DNA from: CAVQHY01 sp963712465
Lineage (GTDB): Bacteria; Actinomycetota; Thermoleophilia; Gaiellales; Gaiellaceae
Length of the DNA: 64,000 nucleotides
Assembly (NCBI GenBank): GCA_963712465.1
Contig: CAVQHY010000008.1
Location: 434,001 to 498,000 of the forward strand
Direction: 5' to 3'
Of this stretch, positions 30,263 through 39,283 are shown in pieces; position 1 is the stretch's first letter; each line of letters opens with the position of its first letter. Position numbers and translations under genes: made by a program. Under the pieces are notes generated by a model, which saw only the letters and a program-made list of their open reading frames with translations, was not told where the DNA came from and made no database searches.

Positions 30263-31411
30263 TCAGCTGTTGTGCCGGTAGCCCGTCGCGGGCTCGCCGG
30301 CCACCTCGGTCGCGAACTCGAACTTCCGCACGAACGTCGGCTCGCGGAGCGGAACCGCGACCAGCTCGTCGCCCTGCTCGTCGTAGGCGCGTGCGACGCC
30401 GTCGACGACGTCCCAGGTCGACATGATCCGCTCGGTCGCGCCGAAGAGCATGAGCAGCCCGAGGAACTCGTCGTCGTCCTTTGCAGCTCGGTAGGTGGCA
30501 ACCGCCTCCTCGACCCCCGGCCCGAACAGCTGGTGGAGGTACTCCGGCGGGACGTGAGCCGGCGGGATGTAGTAGACGTTCGGCTCGAGGCCGAGCTGGG
30601 GGTACAGCGGCAGCGCGACCTTCTTCACGTGGACGAGGTAGTCGGCGGGCTTGCGCGGATCGATCTCGTCGGGGCCGGAGAGGAAGTTCGTCAGGCGGAG
30701 CCGCCCGATGCACGCCGTCGTGCACTGCGTCTGCAGGCCCTGCTCGATCTTCGGGTAGCAGCCGATGCACTTCTCCGTCACGCGAGTCTCGAGGTTGAAT
30801 TGCGTCTTCTTGTACGGGCACGCGGTCATGCACTCCTGGTAGCCGCGGCAGCGCGTCTGGTCGACAAGGACGATCCCGTCCTCGGGCCGCTTGTAGATCG
30901 CCTGCCGGGGGCAGGCGGCGACGCAGGCGGGGTACGTGCAGTGGTTGCAGATCCGCTGCAGGTAGTACATCCACATCATCGAGTGCGGCTGCTCCGGGAC
31001 GTAGCGGACGTCTTCGCCCGCGGTCGCCGGCTCGTCCTCGCCGAGGTTCGGATTGACCCAGTCGGCCTCGTCGGGCTGCCAGCCGAGCACCTTCTCGCCG
31101 GGAGGCGCCGCCTCGAAGACGGTCTCGCCGCCGTAGACGTCGCCGTCCCACTCCTGCTCGCCGAGGAGATCGAGGACGTTCACGTCCCAGCCCATCGGGT
31201 AGAAGCCGAACGGCTTGGTCTCGATGTTGTTCCAGAGCATGTACTCCTGCCCGCGCCCCCACGTCCAGGTCGACTTGCACGCGATCGTGCAGCTCTGGCA
31301 GGCGATGCATTTGTTCGTGTCCATGATCATCGTGAACTGCTTCTCGGGCCGGCCGGCCTCGTACGGGTAGTCCATCTCCCGCCCGAGCTGCCAGTTGTAG
31401 ACCCTGGGCAC
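30263..31411 (-). CDS. Iron-sulfur (beta) subunit of type II DMSO-reductase-family enzyme
   Basis: 382 aa. Four cysteine clusters are plain: CIACQSCTIACK, CNHCTYPACVAACP, CRGYQECMTACP and CIGCYPKIEQGLQTQC with CTTAC following. This is the NarH/DdhB/EbdB-type arrangement that holds three [4Fe-4S] and one [3Fe-4S] cluster. The insert between the first and second clusters and the segment YPQLGLEPNVYYIPPAHVPP are also characteristic of the NarH-like group. There is no signal peptide; it would be exported by hitch-hiking on the Tat leader of alpha. It starts 4 bp after the alpha stop. Confidence 0.93.
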   Translation of the reverse strand: MPRVYNWQLGREMDYPYEAGRPEKQFTMIMDTNKCIACQSCTIACKSTWTWGRGQEYMLWNNIETKPFGFYPMGWDVNVLDLLGEQEWDGDVYGGETVFEAAPPGEKVLGWQPDEADWVNPNLGEDEPATAGEDVRYVPEQPHSMMWMYYLQRICNHCTYPACVAACPRQAIYKRPEDGIVLVDQTRCRGYQECMTACPYKKTQFNLETRVTEKCIGCYPKIEQGLQTQCTTACIGRLRLTNFLSGPDEIDPRKPADYLVHVKKVALPLYPQLGLEPNVYYIPPAHVPPEYLHQLFGPGVEEAVATYRAAKDDDEFLGLLMLFGATERIMSTWDVVDGVARAYDEQGDELVAVPLREPTFVRKFEFATEVAGEPATGYRHNS

Positions 31412-31415
31412 TGGA

Positions 31416-34400
31416 TCAGCTCTCCTTCCGCGTGACGTACGCGCCCGCGAGATACCGCTCGAGCGCCGGCGAGGGCCGATCCGGGCGCAGGCCGAGCGTC
31501 ACGGGACGCCATAGGCCCTTGCCGCCGAGTCCCCCGTCCTCGGCCTTCTCGACCCGCACGAGCGCCTCCTTCGGCGCCCCGGCGACCGAGTGGACGTCCG
31601 CCTCGAAGCCGGTACCGATCACGTGACCGAAGTACGCCTTGCGCGTCATCGAGTCGGTCGACTGCGTCGGGCGCAGGTAGGCGCGCGTTCCCGACTGGTG
31701 GCTGCCGTGGCGAAAGAGCGAGACGTAGCTCGTCTCGGGGTTCTTCGCGGGCGCGCCAGGAACGGCCTTCTGAGCCGCAACCGTCCCCGGGGTGGCCGCG
31801 TACATGTTGAACCACGTGCGAATCACGCCAGGTGGCATGCCCGAGAAGACACGGACGCGCATCATCACGCGCGCCACCTCGTAGAAGGGATCCTCGACCT
31901 TCCGGTCGCGGTACGGGCGGTCGGACGGGTCGGCGTCGAGCCAGGCGTAGTCGCCGTCGGCGAGCCCGAGCCCCGCAGCGTCGGCCGGGTTCAGCTCGAG
32001 GTAGGCCTCACCGGCCCAGGGCGTGCGCCCGTCGTGGCGGTAGACATCGCCGAAGGGGCCGAAGAGCATGGAGATCCAGTCCTCGTCGACAGCGGTCGAG
32101 TGGGCGCCCCAGCGGTACTTCGGCGTCTGGAAGACGAAGCGGTAGGCGGGGTCCTTCTCGGTCAGCGGGTGCGTCGAGGCAGCGAGCTCCGCCCACGTGA
32201 GCACGACGTTGCGCACCTGCCGCGTCTCGACGTCGCGCTGCTCGTCCGGGATGCCGTAGTCGGCCGGCGTCTTCGGGTGGATCGAAGCATGAGGCTTGTT
32301 CGCGAGGATCGCATTCGGCTCGTAGCGGGTGGCGTCCACCGGCTCGCGCCAGACGGGGAGAGCCTCGCCGGCCGCCTGCCATTCCGGCTCCGGACGGTAG
32401 AACTCGAGCCGGCCCGTGGCCGTGTACCAGGGCTTGTCCTCGTAGCGCTGCTCCCAGCCGACCACGCGCGGGTAGCTGCGGTTCTGCATGAGGAACGGAA
32501 CGCCGTCGCCGCAGCTGCGCTCGAGCTCGGCGAACTCGTAGCCACGGGTCGCGTTCGTCCCGGCGAGGATGCGCTGGAGGTACGGCGACGGGTCGCCGTC
32601 GAGGACGCCGCTCCAGTAGTCGGCCATGCGGGGCTCGTCGATCAGGTCGCCGAGACGGGCGGCCACCCCGGCGAGGATCTCGTAGTCCGAACGCGAGTTG
32701 TGGATCCGCTCGAGCGGCGTGCGCGGAAAGGCGAGCAGGAACGGGTTCGTCGGGCTCGCCGTCATGTCCGGGAGCTTGAACTCGGCCCACGAGTCGGCCG
32801 GGAAGACGAGGTCGGAGTACTCGCACGAGCTCGTCCACCACCACTCGTTGCAGAAGACCGCCTCCTGGCGCGGCAACGTGTTCTTGACGACGTCGAACGA
32901 CCACTTCGCGTTGCCGAGGAGCGAGTTCGAGTTGCCGAACCAGAGGAACTTCGTCGGCGTCGGCGTGTGCGTCTTGCCGGTCAGGATCGTCTCGCCGGCC
33001 CTGAGGACACGCTCGCCGTAGTTCCAGTAGTGCGCCGACTCGGCCTTGTAGTACTTCTTGATCGGCGCCGGTTTCGTCAGGTCGAGCTCGGGGTCGAACG
33101 GATCCTCGAGAATCCACTGACCCATCGCCTGGAAGAGCGAGCCGCGGTAGTTGCCGCTCGCCGAGCCGACGTTCCCCGTCAGGTGGCCGACGTTGTCGGT
33201 GAGCGCGGCGACGAGGAACTGCGTGCGGCCGAAGAGGTCGTTGTTGAAGTAGTGGTTCGGGCCCATCCCCGCGGCGAGGAAGCTCTTCCCCTTGTTCGCG
33301 GCGAGCTGGCGGGCCAGACTGGTGACCGCGTCGGCCGGGGCCTCGGTGATCTGCGACGTGGTGTCGAGATCGAAGTTCGCGTCCAGGTACTCACGGAGGA
33401 GGTCGAATGCCGGTCGCGCGGTCACGATCGTCCCGTCGACGAGCGTGAGCTCGAACTCGCCTTCCAGGGCGGGCCGGCCGGCGAACCGAGCGCCGATCTC
33501 GTCGCGCGTCACGGCGACCGGCTCGCCGAGCGCCTCGTCCCAGTAGACGAAGTCGCCCCACTGGTCGCGGAGCTCGATCGCAGCGACCTGCGTCCCGACG
33601 GTGAAGGGCGGCGCGGGCGGGCTCGTCTTGAGCTCCTCGTCGGGCTTCGTGACGAGGTAGTTCTCGAGCTCGGCGAGCTCGTAGCCGGGGAAGACGTCGC
33701 GCGCGTCGAGCCGGGCTCCGGTATCGGTGCGAACGAGGAGCGGTAGGTCGGTCCGCTCTACGACCGCCTCACGGTCGTAGAGGCCCTCGTCGATCAGCAC
33801 CCGCGCGACGCCGAGGAGGAATGCGGCGTCGGTGCCTGGGCGGAGGATGACGAACTCGTCCGCTTTGTTCGCCGTCGGCATGTAGTCAGCGGAGATGACG
33901 ACGATCCGGGCGCCATGGAGCCGCGCGTCGGCGAGCCAGTGGGCGTCGGGCATCTTCGTGCAGATCCAGTTCAGGCCGATCAGCACGATCAGGTCGGCGT
34001 TCTCGGCGGCAAAGAGGTCGAAGTCCACCGTCTGGTTGCCCGTCACCATCGCGTGACCGGGCGGCAGGTCGGTGTGCCAGGCGTAGTTGTCAAAGGCGCG
34101 GCCGCCGACGAGCTCCTCCGGCGGCGCATCCGGACGCAGCTTCGCGTCGAGCAGGGCGAGCATGTTCGCGAAGCGGTAGAAGCCGAACACGCGCCCGGCT
34201 CCGAGCAGCGGCATGCCGCCGCGCATCTTCGTCGCCTGGACACCGGCCCCGTGCATCGCCTCGACCATCACGGGGTCGTAGCCCTGCGCGAGAAGCTTCT
34301 GCGCTCCTTCCTCGCCGTTGTAGGTGCGAGCGATGTCCTCCAAGGACCTGGCGGCGACGTCGAGCGCCTGCTCCCACGAGATGCGGATCCAGGCGTCCTC

Positions 34401-34976
34401 ACCCCGCTTCGTGGTGTCCATCAGCGGCGTACCGTCCTCGTCGCGGGGGAAGCCCGCGTCGGCCCACTCCTTGAAGCCGGCGCGGATCATCGGGGCCTTG
34501 ACGCGGCGGTCGCCGTAGATCCGCCGGCCGATGATCAGGCCCTTCTGGCAGATGCGGGGGTCCCAGCGGTGGGAGGCCTGGTTGCCGTCGAGGTCGGTCG
34601 CCTTTCCGTAGCCGTAGGTCGGGCTGATCCGGACGATGACGCCGTTCTTCACGTGAGCGCGCAGGAGACAGTTGTGCGTGTCGTTGGGGGCGCACGTGAA
34701 GACGAACGTGGAGTCGTCGGCGTATTGGTCGCGGTAGACGCGCTCCCAGTCGCGGTCGGGCAGGTCGACGAGCGGGTTCGCCACCGACACCACCTCGGGC
34801 GCGGACGTGGCTGCCGCCCCGGCGGGTGCGAGAAACCGGGGCGGGCCGAGCAGTTCGGCCAGCGCAAGCGTCGATCCCGTCGCCAGCGCTCGCTCGAGCA
34901 GCTGCCGCCTCGAGAGTCCTTGCTCGGCCACGACCGGGACGCTACGCGCTTCACATTCCCATGCCATCCGCGCCAC
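31416..34976 (-). CDS. Molybdopterin catalytic (alpha) subunit, type II DMSO-reductase family
   Basis: 1186 aa. A Tat leader (GLSRRQLLERALATGSTLAL) is followed by the iron-sulfur/Mo-bisMGD fold. The cluster-binding region near residue 100 reads TCAPNDTHNCLLRAHVKNG, with spacing unlike the classical NarG His-x3-Cys motif. The segment YAWHTDLPPGHAMVTG holds the Asp expected to bind Mo in type II enzymes. Other core pieces are LIVLIGLNWICTKMPDAHW, FLWFGNSNSLLGN and FCNEWWWTSSCEYSDLVFPA. The family covers nitrate, selenate, chlorate and perchlorate reductases and dimethylsulfide or hydrocarbon dehydrogenases. The substrate here is not determined. It heads the operon alpha-beta-gamma-chaperone. 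Confidence 0.9.
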   Translation of the reverse strand: MARMAWECEARSVPVVAEQGLSRRQLLERALATGSTLALAELLGPPRFLAPAGAAATSAPEVVSVANPLVDLPDRDWERVYRDQYADDSTFVFTCAPNDTHNCLLRAHVKNGVIVRISPTYGYGKATDLDGNQASHRWDPRICQKGLIIGRRIYGDRRVKAPMIRAGFKEWADAGFPRDEDGTPLMDTTKRGEDAWIRISWEQALDVAARSLEDIARTYNGEEGAQKLLAQGYDPVMVEAMHGAGVQATKMRGGMPLLGAGRVFGFYRFANMLALLDAKLRPDAPPEELVGGRAFDNYAWHTDLPPGHAMVTGNQTVDFDLFAAENADLIVLIGLNWICTKMPDAHWLADARLHGARIVVISADYMPTANKADEFVILRPGTDAAFLLGVARVLIDEGLYDREAVVERTDLPLLVRTDTGARLDARDVFPGYELAELENYLVTKPDEELKTSPPAPPFTVGTQVAAIELRDQWGDFVYWDEALGEPVAVTRDEIGARFAGRPALEGEFELTLVDGTIVTARPAFDLLREYLDANFDLDTTSQITEAPADAVTSLARQLAANKGKSFLAAGMGPNHYFNNDLFGRTQFLVAALTDNVGHLTGNVGSASGNYRGSLFQAMGQWILEDPFDPELDLTKPAPIKKYYKAESAHYWNYGERVLRAGETILTGKTHTPTPTKFLWFGNSNSLLGNAKWSFDVVKNTLPRQEAVFCNEWWWTSSCEYSDLVFPADSWAEFKLPDMTASPTNPFLLAFPRTPLERIHNSRSDYEILAGVAARLGDLIDEPRMADYWSGVLDGDPSPYLQRILAGTNATRGYEFAELERSCGDGVPFLMQNRSYPRVVGWEQRYEDKPWYTATGRLEFYRPEPEWQAAGEALPVWREPVDATRYEPNAILANKPHASIHPKTPADYGIPDEQRDVETRQVRNVVLTWAELAASTHPLTEKDPAYRFVFQTPKYRWGAHSTAVDEDWISMLFGPFGDVYRHDGRTPWAGEAYLELNPADAAGLGLADGDYAWLDADPSDRPYRDRKVEDPFYEVARVMMRVRVFSGMPPGVIRTWFNMYAATPGTVAAQKAVPGAPAKNPETSYVSLFRHGSHQSGTRAYLRPTQSTDSMTRKAYFGHVIGTGFEADVHSVAGAPKEALVRVEKAEDGGLGGKGLWRPVTLGLRPDRPSPALERYLAGAYVTRKES

Positions 34977-35099
34977 GCCGCGCGGTGGATCCGTAGTTCC
35001 TACGCATCAATCCGTCCCCGTGCACACGGAGACAAGTTCGCCTAGGCTTCTCGGCACGATGGGCCACAGATACGGGAGCGAAACGGAGGTTCGACCGAG

Positions 35100-35429
35100 A
35101 TGATGAGACGACGACCTCTCGCACGTGCCGCCGTCGTCGGCGGCGCCGCGTACTACGGGGGCAAGAAGCGTGCGCAGGGACAGCAGCAGGAGGCCGACCA
35201 GGAAGCGCGGATCCAGGAGCTCGAGGCGCAGCAGGCGATGGCCGCGGCTCCGCCCCCGGCCGCGGCCCCTCCCCCGCCTCCTCCTCCGCCGCCGCCGGCC
35301 GCCGCTCCCGCGCCGCCCCCGGGAGGAGACCTGGTGTCGCAGATCACGCAGCTGCAGTCTCTGAAGGAGCAGGGCGTCCTGTCCGAGGAAGAGTTCGAGG
35401 CGGCCAAGCAGAAGCTCCTGCAAGGCTGA
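35100..35429 (+). CDS. SHOCT domain protein with proline-rich linker
   Basis: 109 aa. An Arg-rich N-terminus (MMRRRPLARAAVVGGAAYYG) is followed by a Gln/Glu-rich stretch, a Pro/Ala tract of about 40 residues, and a C-terminal SHOCT domain with LKEQGVLSEEEFEAAKQKLL. SHOCT modules often close small proteins that bind other partners, but their role is not settled. GGAGG lies 10 bp before the ATG. It is the first of a probable two-gene unit with the DUF6325 gene 17 bp downstream. A paralogue of the same architecture lies at 62183-62467. Confidence 0.82.
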   Translation: MMRRRPLARAAVVGGAAYYGGKKRAQGQQQEADQEARIQELEAQQAMAAAPPPAAAPPPPPPPPPPAAAPAPPPGGDLVSQITQLQSLKEQGVLSEEEFEAAKQKLLQG

Positions 35430-35446
35430 GAGAGGAGAGACGAGCG

Positions 35447-35956
35447 ATGCCGATGGGACCTGTTCAGCTGCTGGTCGTCGGGTTTCCGGACCCGAACTTC
35501 ACCGGCGAGATCCTCGAAGAGCTGCGACGCCTGCGCGAGCACGACATCGTCAGGCTGATCGACCTGATCGCCGTGCGCAAGGACGAGAACGGCAACATCG
35601 AGAAGGTGCAGACGAGCGACCTGAGCCAGGAGGAGGCGATGGAGTTCGGCGCGCTCGTCGGGGCGCTGATCGGGTTCGGGGCGGGCGGCGAGGAGGAGAT
35701 GGAGGCAGGCGCGATCGCCGGTGCCGAGGCGCTGGAGGACGGCCACGTCTTCGACGAGGACGAGGTCTGGTACGTGGCCGACGCGATTCCGAACGGCAGC
35801 GCCGCGGCGATCGCGTTGCTCGAGCACCGCTGGGCGATCCCGCTTCGGGACGCGATCGTCCGCGCGGGCGGAATCGCCCTGGCCGACGAGTGGGTGCACG
35901 CCAGAGACCTCGTCGCAATCGGCCTTCTCGCCGGCGAGGAGGTTGCGACCCACTAG
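35447..35956 (+). CDS. DUF6325 family protein
   Basis: 169 aa. The pattern MGPVQLLVVGFPDPNFTGEI, LREHDIVRLIDLIAVRKDE, a Gly/Ala-rich ALVGALIGFGAGG segment, a negatively charged middle, and IALLEHRWAIPLRDAI fits the DUF6325 group of actinobacterial proteins. ATG 35453 is an equally possible start. No enzymatic motif is visible. The Gly/Ala-rich segment and the DUF1269-like overall layout suggest membrane association. It is expected to be co-transcribed with the upstream SHOCT gene, an arrangement that may indicate a joint envelope or stress role (inference). Confidence 0.8.
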   Translation: MPMGPVQLLVVGFPDPNFTGEILEELRRLREHDIVRLIDLIAVRKDENGNIEKVQTSDLSQEEAMEFGALVGALIGFGAGGEEEMEAGAIAGAEALEDGHVFDEDEVWYVADAIPNGSAAAIALLEHRWAIPLRDAIVRAGGIALADEWVHARDLVAIGLLAGEEVATH

Positions 35957-36036
35957 CCTACGCCCGAAGAGACCGCCCGGCACTGTCCCCATGCCGATGG
36001 GCGGGGCCGAGCCGGGCGGCCAGCCGGGCCGGGCGG

Positions 36037-37224
36037 CTAGTCCGCGCGTTCGTCGCTGCCGGCAGAGGCCGGTCGGTCCGAGGGGTGGAGCGCGCGATCC
36101 AGGAGTCCGCGCGCCTCCTCACCGGGCTCGACGCGCTTTGCCTCCTTCTTCGCCGCCCGATCGGCCTTCTGCTCGGCGACCTTCTCCTTCGCGTCGACAT
36201 ACGACGTCCCGACAAGCTCCTTCCCGCCGGCCCAGCCGAACGCCCACACGACGACGGCAAGGGCGAACACGACGTTCCACGCCGTCACCGTCAGCTGCTG
36301 GCCGAGCGAGTAGGCAGTCGCGGTCGACGCGTCCGTGACGCTGCTCAGGGCGGCGGCGTTGACCGCCTGGGTGACGCCCACCGCGCCCGGCGTCACCGAC
36401 ACGGTGTTGGCCAGGGAGTTGCCGCCGAGCACGGACATGATCGAGTGGAAGGTGACGGGAATCCCGTAGCCGGCCATGAAGACCGCCGTCACGCCGATCT
36501 TGGCGAGCCAGGCACCGAACGAGGGCAGCGCCACCTTCAGCGCATAGTCGCGCGGCCGCGCGAGGATCGCGCCGCCCTGCTTCGCCTTCTCCCACAACCC
36601 CTTGAGCCGCCTCCAGAAGACCCTCGCAAGGACCACGATCAGGAGCGCCCCGCCGCCAATGACGATGAGGGTCAGCCCGGGGTGATCGTTCCCCCCAATG
36701 TCGAGATCGAACGCGCCCGGCACCGAGAGGAACAGGTACACGTAGACGAACGTCCCCGCGACCGTGAAGAAGATCTTCTGCACGACCATCCCGCCGAGCA
36801 CGCCGGGGAAGGTCGCGGGCGGGATCATCGCGACGAACATCAGCAGCATCACGAACGTGCCGATGTTCGCCGGCAGAAAGCCGTTCATGGCGACACCGGC
36901 TGCGTACGCGGCGAGCACCTGCCGGTAGAGGACCGGGCTGGTCGGGTAAGCCGCGAGGAGGATGAAGAACCACCCGACCGCGGTCAGGGTCGTCTGCACC
37001 GTCTGGAGGGCAAGGCCCGCAACGATGTATCCGAGGGGGATCTCGGTGAGCGTGTCCCACAGCTGCTGGAACCACCCGCGGACGTCCACTCCGAGCAGCT
37101 CGAGGACGACCGCGAGGAGGGCAACGGCCGCGATCCAGACGACCACCTTGACGAGCCGCCTGGGGCGTGACGGATCGCGGAACGGCAACAGCCGCGACTG
37201 GTGCGGGACAGCAGCCTCGGTCAT
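36037..37224 (-). CDS. Flippase-like/YbhN family (lysylphosphatidylglycerol synthase TM region) protein
   Basis: 395 aa integral membrane protein with about eight helices starting at LVKVVVWIAAVALLAVVLELL. The family signature region around YIVAGLALQTVQTTLTAVGW, VLAAYAAGVAMNGFLPANIG and the late SLANTVSVTPGAVGVTQAVN (the PGGLG-like loop) fits YbhN/AglD/MprF-TM proteins. The polar tail after the last helix is rich in Lys and Glu. Such proteins are proposed to move lipid-linked or phospholipid substrates; the substrate here is unknown. It diverges from the ClC gene, with 177 bp between them. Confidence 0.85.
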   Translation of the reverse strand: MTEAAVPHQSRLLPFRDPSRPRRLVKVVVWIAAVALLAVVLELLGVDVRGWFQQLWDTLTEIPLGYIVAGLALQTVQTTLTAVGWFFILLAAYPTSPVLYRQVLAAYAAGVAMNGFLPANIGTFVMLLMFVAMIPPATFPGVLGGMVVQKIFFTVAGTFVYVYLFLSVPGAFDLDIGGNDHPGLTLIVIGGGALLIVVLARVFWRRLKGLWEKAKQGGAILARPRDYALKVALPSFGAWLAKIGVTAVFMAGYGIPVTFHSIMSVLGGNSLANTVSVTPGAVGVTQAVNAAALSSVTDASTATAYSLGQQLTVTAWNVVFALAVVVWAFGWAGGKELVGTSYVDAKEKVAEQKADRAAKKEAKRVEPGEEARGLLDRALHPSDRPASAGSDERAD

Positions 37225-37401
37225 CGCCCGTCAGCTGGCATCGCGGGGCAATCGGTCACTAACTGCGAAGCGTACGACAGGCTCCTGTCGACACGCTGGT
37301 GGCGCGCCGGGACGCTTCCGTTCATCCCGATCGCCGACGTTCGGATCCAAACCGTGTGAGATAGTGCGCGCCGTGAACGAGGCGATGAGGCGACACAGCG
37401 C

Positions 37402-38727
37402 GTGACTGAGGTGTCGGCTCCCCCCGCAGACCCGGGCTCGGTGATCCGGAGCAAGAGCTACCGCGCTCTACTCCTTATCGCGGCGATCATCGGCGTGCTG
37501 GTCTCCCTGGCGTCGTGGGGCTTTCTCGAGCTGGTGCACTACCTCCAGCAGTGGGTGTTCGAGGATCTTCCGGGGAAGCTGGGGCTCGACACCGTTCCGA
37601 CTTGGTGGCCTCTGCCGTGGCTCGCCCTCGCGGGCGTGGTGGTCGCGTTTGCCGTCGTGCGCCTCCCGGGTCGAGGCGGGCATGTGCCGTACAAGGGCAT
37701 CGGCGGGGGCGGTCCAACACAACCGATCGAGCTTCCAGGCGTCATGCTCGCAGCGGTCGCCGGACTCGGCCTCGGCGTCGTGCTGGGCCCGGAGGCGCCT
37801 CTGATCGCGCTGGGCACGGGCCTCGCGATCTTCGCGGTTCGGCGGGCCCGGAGCGACGCGCCCGACCAGGCCGTCGGGGTGCTGGCCGCCGCGGGGAGCT
37901 TCGCCGCGATCTCGTCGGTCTTCGGCTCGCCGTTGATCGGCGCCGTGATCATCATCGAGGCCGCAGGGCTGGGCGGGGCGACCCTCCCGCTCGTCCTGCT
38001 CCCGGGCCTGCTCGCGGCCGGGGTCGGCTCGCTCGTCTTCATCGGCATGGGATCCTGGACGGGGCTCTCGACGAGCGACTACGCCCTGAGCCCGCTGGCG
38101 CTGCCCGCGTACTCGCGCCCCGACTTCGCCGACTTCGGCTGGACGATTGTGCTCGCCGTCGCGGCGGCCGTCATCACCGTCGCCGTCGTCGAGCTCGCGC
38201 GGAGGTCGGAGCGCATGGTCGCAGCGCGACCGTTCGTGCTGCTACCGGTCGCCGGGATCGTGATCGCTGGGCTCGCGATTGCCTTCTCCGAGGCGACTGA
38301 TGAAGCATCTAACCTCGTCCTCTTCTCTGGACAGGAGGCCTTCGACCCGCTGGTCGAGCAGGCGGCGACCCTCTCAACGGCCACCCTCGGGTTGCTCGTC
38401 CTGTTCAAGGCACTCGCCTGGGGTGTCTCCCTCGGCACCTTTCGGGGCGGCCCGACGTTCCCAGCGCTTCTTCTGGGCGTCGCCGGAGGGTTGTTTGTCG
38501 CAGACCTGCCGGGGTTCTCCGAGACGCCGGCGGTGGCCGTGCTCATGGGCGTCTTCTGCGTCTCGATCCTGAGGCTTCCGCTCTCGTCCGTCCTGATCGC
38601 GTCGATCCTCGTCGGCGACGCCGCGCTGGCGACCGCGCCCTTGATCATCGTGGGCGTCGTTATCGCGTACGTGACCGTGGAGCTGCTCCACGCGAGGCGC
38701 GATTCGCTCGCCGCCTCTCACGCCTAG
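37402..38727 (+). CDS. ClC-family chloride channel/antiporter
   Basis: 441 aa with about ten or more hydrophobic helices. The selectivity-filter helix region is recognisable as GVVLGPEAPLIALG, corresponding to the ClC GxEGP motif with changes, so the gating glutamate region is altered in position. Other matches are SFAAISSVFGSPLIGAVIII (the second conserved loop) and GVSLGTFRGGPTFPALLLG, the third. No cytoplasmic CBS domains are present. The start is GTG. It probably carries Cl- or another halide. It is followed at 35 bp by the antiporter remnant. Confidence 0.87.
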   Translation: MTEVSAPPADPGSVIRSKSYRALLLIAAIIGVLVSLASWGFLELVHYLQQWVFEDLPGKLGLDTVPTWWPLPWLALAGVVVAFAVVRLPGRGGHVPYKGIGGGGPTQPIELPGVMLAAVAGLGLGVVLGPEAPLIALGTGLAIFAVRRARSDAPDQAVGVLAAAGSFAAISSVFGSPLIGAVIIIEAAGLGGATLPLVLLPGLLAAGVGSLVFIGMGSWTGLSTSDYALSPLALPAYSRPDFADFGWTIVLAVAAAVITVAVVELARRSERMVAARPFVLLPVAGIVIAGLAIAFSEATDEASNLVLFSGQEAFDPLVEQAATLSTATLGLLVLFKALAWGVSLGTFRGGPTFPALLLGVAGGLFVADLPGFSETPAVAVLMGVFCVSILRLPLSSVLIASILVGDAALATAPLIIVGVVIAYVTVELLHARRDSLAASHA

Positions 38728-38762
38728 GCGTTCGGACGAGCGGACAGTCGCAGGCGCGAGAG

Positions 38763-39263
38763 ATGTCCACCGACCAGATACTCCTCGGGCTCGGGCTCGT
38801 ACTCGTGCTCGCGGTCGCCTCGCAGCTCGTCGCAGGCCGGCTGGGGCTCCCCGCGATCGTCGTCCTGCTACCGGCGGGCTTTCTCGCCGGCATCGCGACC
38901 GACGACGTGAATCCGGAGGACCTACTCGGGGCCCTCCACCAGCCGTTCGTCTCGTTGGCGGTCGGGGCGGTCGCCGTCGATCGAGTCGCTCCCGACCCGG
39001 AGGAGCCGCACCTACTGCCGCCTTCGACCGAGGCCGGCATTCTCGAGAGCAGCGCGCTCACATTCGTCGAGCTCGGCCGGCTGTTCGCGACGGGCGCCCG
39101 GGTCGTCAGCCGCGGCGCGGAAGAGAGCGCTCCCCCCGACCATGCGCGGACTGAAGTGCCACTCTTCGCCGTCAGTACCGAAGGACGTCTGAGCGTCGCA
39201 GGTGAAGGACGTTCCCTCGCCCCGCAGCGGGGCGACACAGTAATCGTTCTCGAGTGCCCGTAG
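38763..39263 (+). pseudogene. Cation:proton antiporter with large internal deletion
   Basis: 166 aa open frame whose two ends match different parts of one NhaP-type antiporter. Residues 1-70 (MSTDQILLGLGLVLVLAVAS, LGLPAIVVLLPAGFLAGIAT, ALHQPFVSLAVG) are the first helices. Residues from about 75 (VDRVAPDPEEPHLLPPSTEA, ELGRLFATGARVVSR, PLFAVSTEGRL, PQRGDTVIVLE) are the soluble TrkA-C-like tail. The antiport helices and ion-binding sites in between, probably 400 or more residues, are missing without breaking the frame. The product could not transport. It lies between the ClC gene and ispH. Confidence 0.7.
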
Positions 39264-39283
39264 CTCACGTTCATGCCAAGGGG

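Noticed and set aside
31590..33746. Long plus-strand open frame across the molybdoenzyme alpha subunit
   Set aside because: It is antisense to a clear 1186-residue catalytic subunit, and its composition is Arg/Val/Gly-rich with no motif.
35220..35330. Pro/Ala-coding tract that looks like a repeat array
   Set aside because: It is simply the low-complexity linker of the SHOCT protein.
37305..37345. TTCATCCC-like sequence before the ClC gene as a fifth copy of the shared motif
   Set aside because: Only the first half matches; the GG and GATGC positions are not kept at the right spacing.
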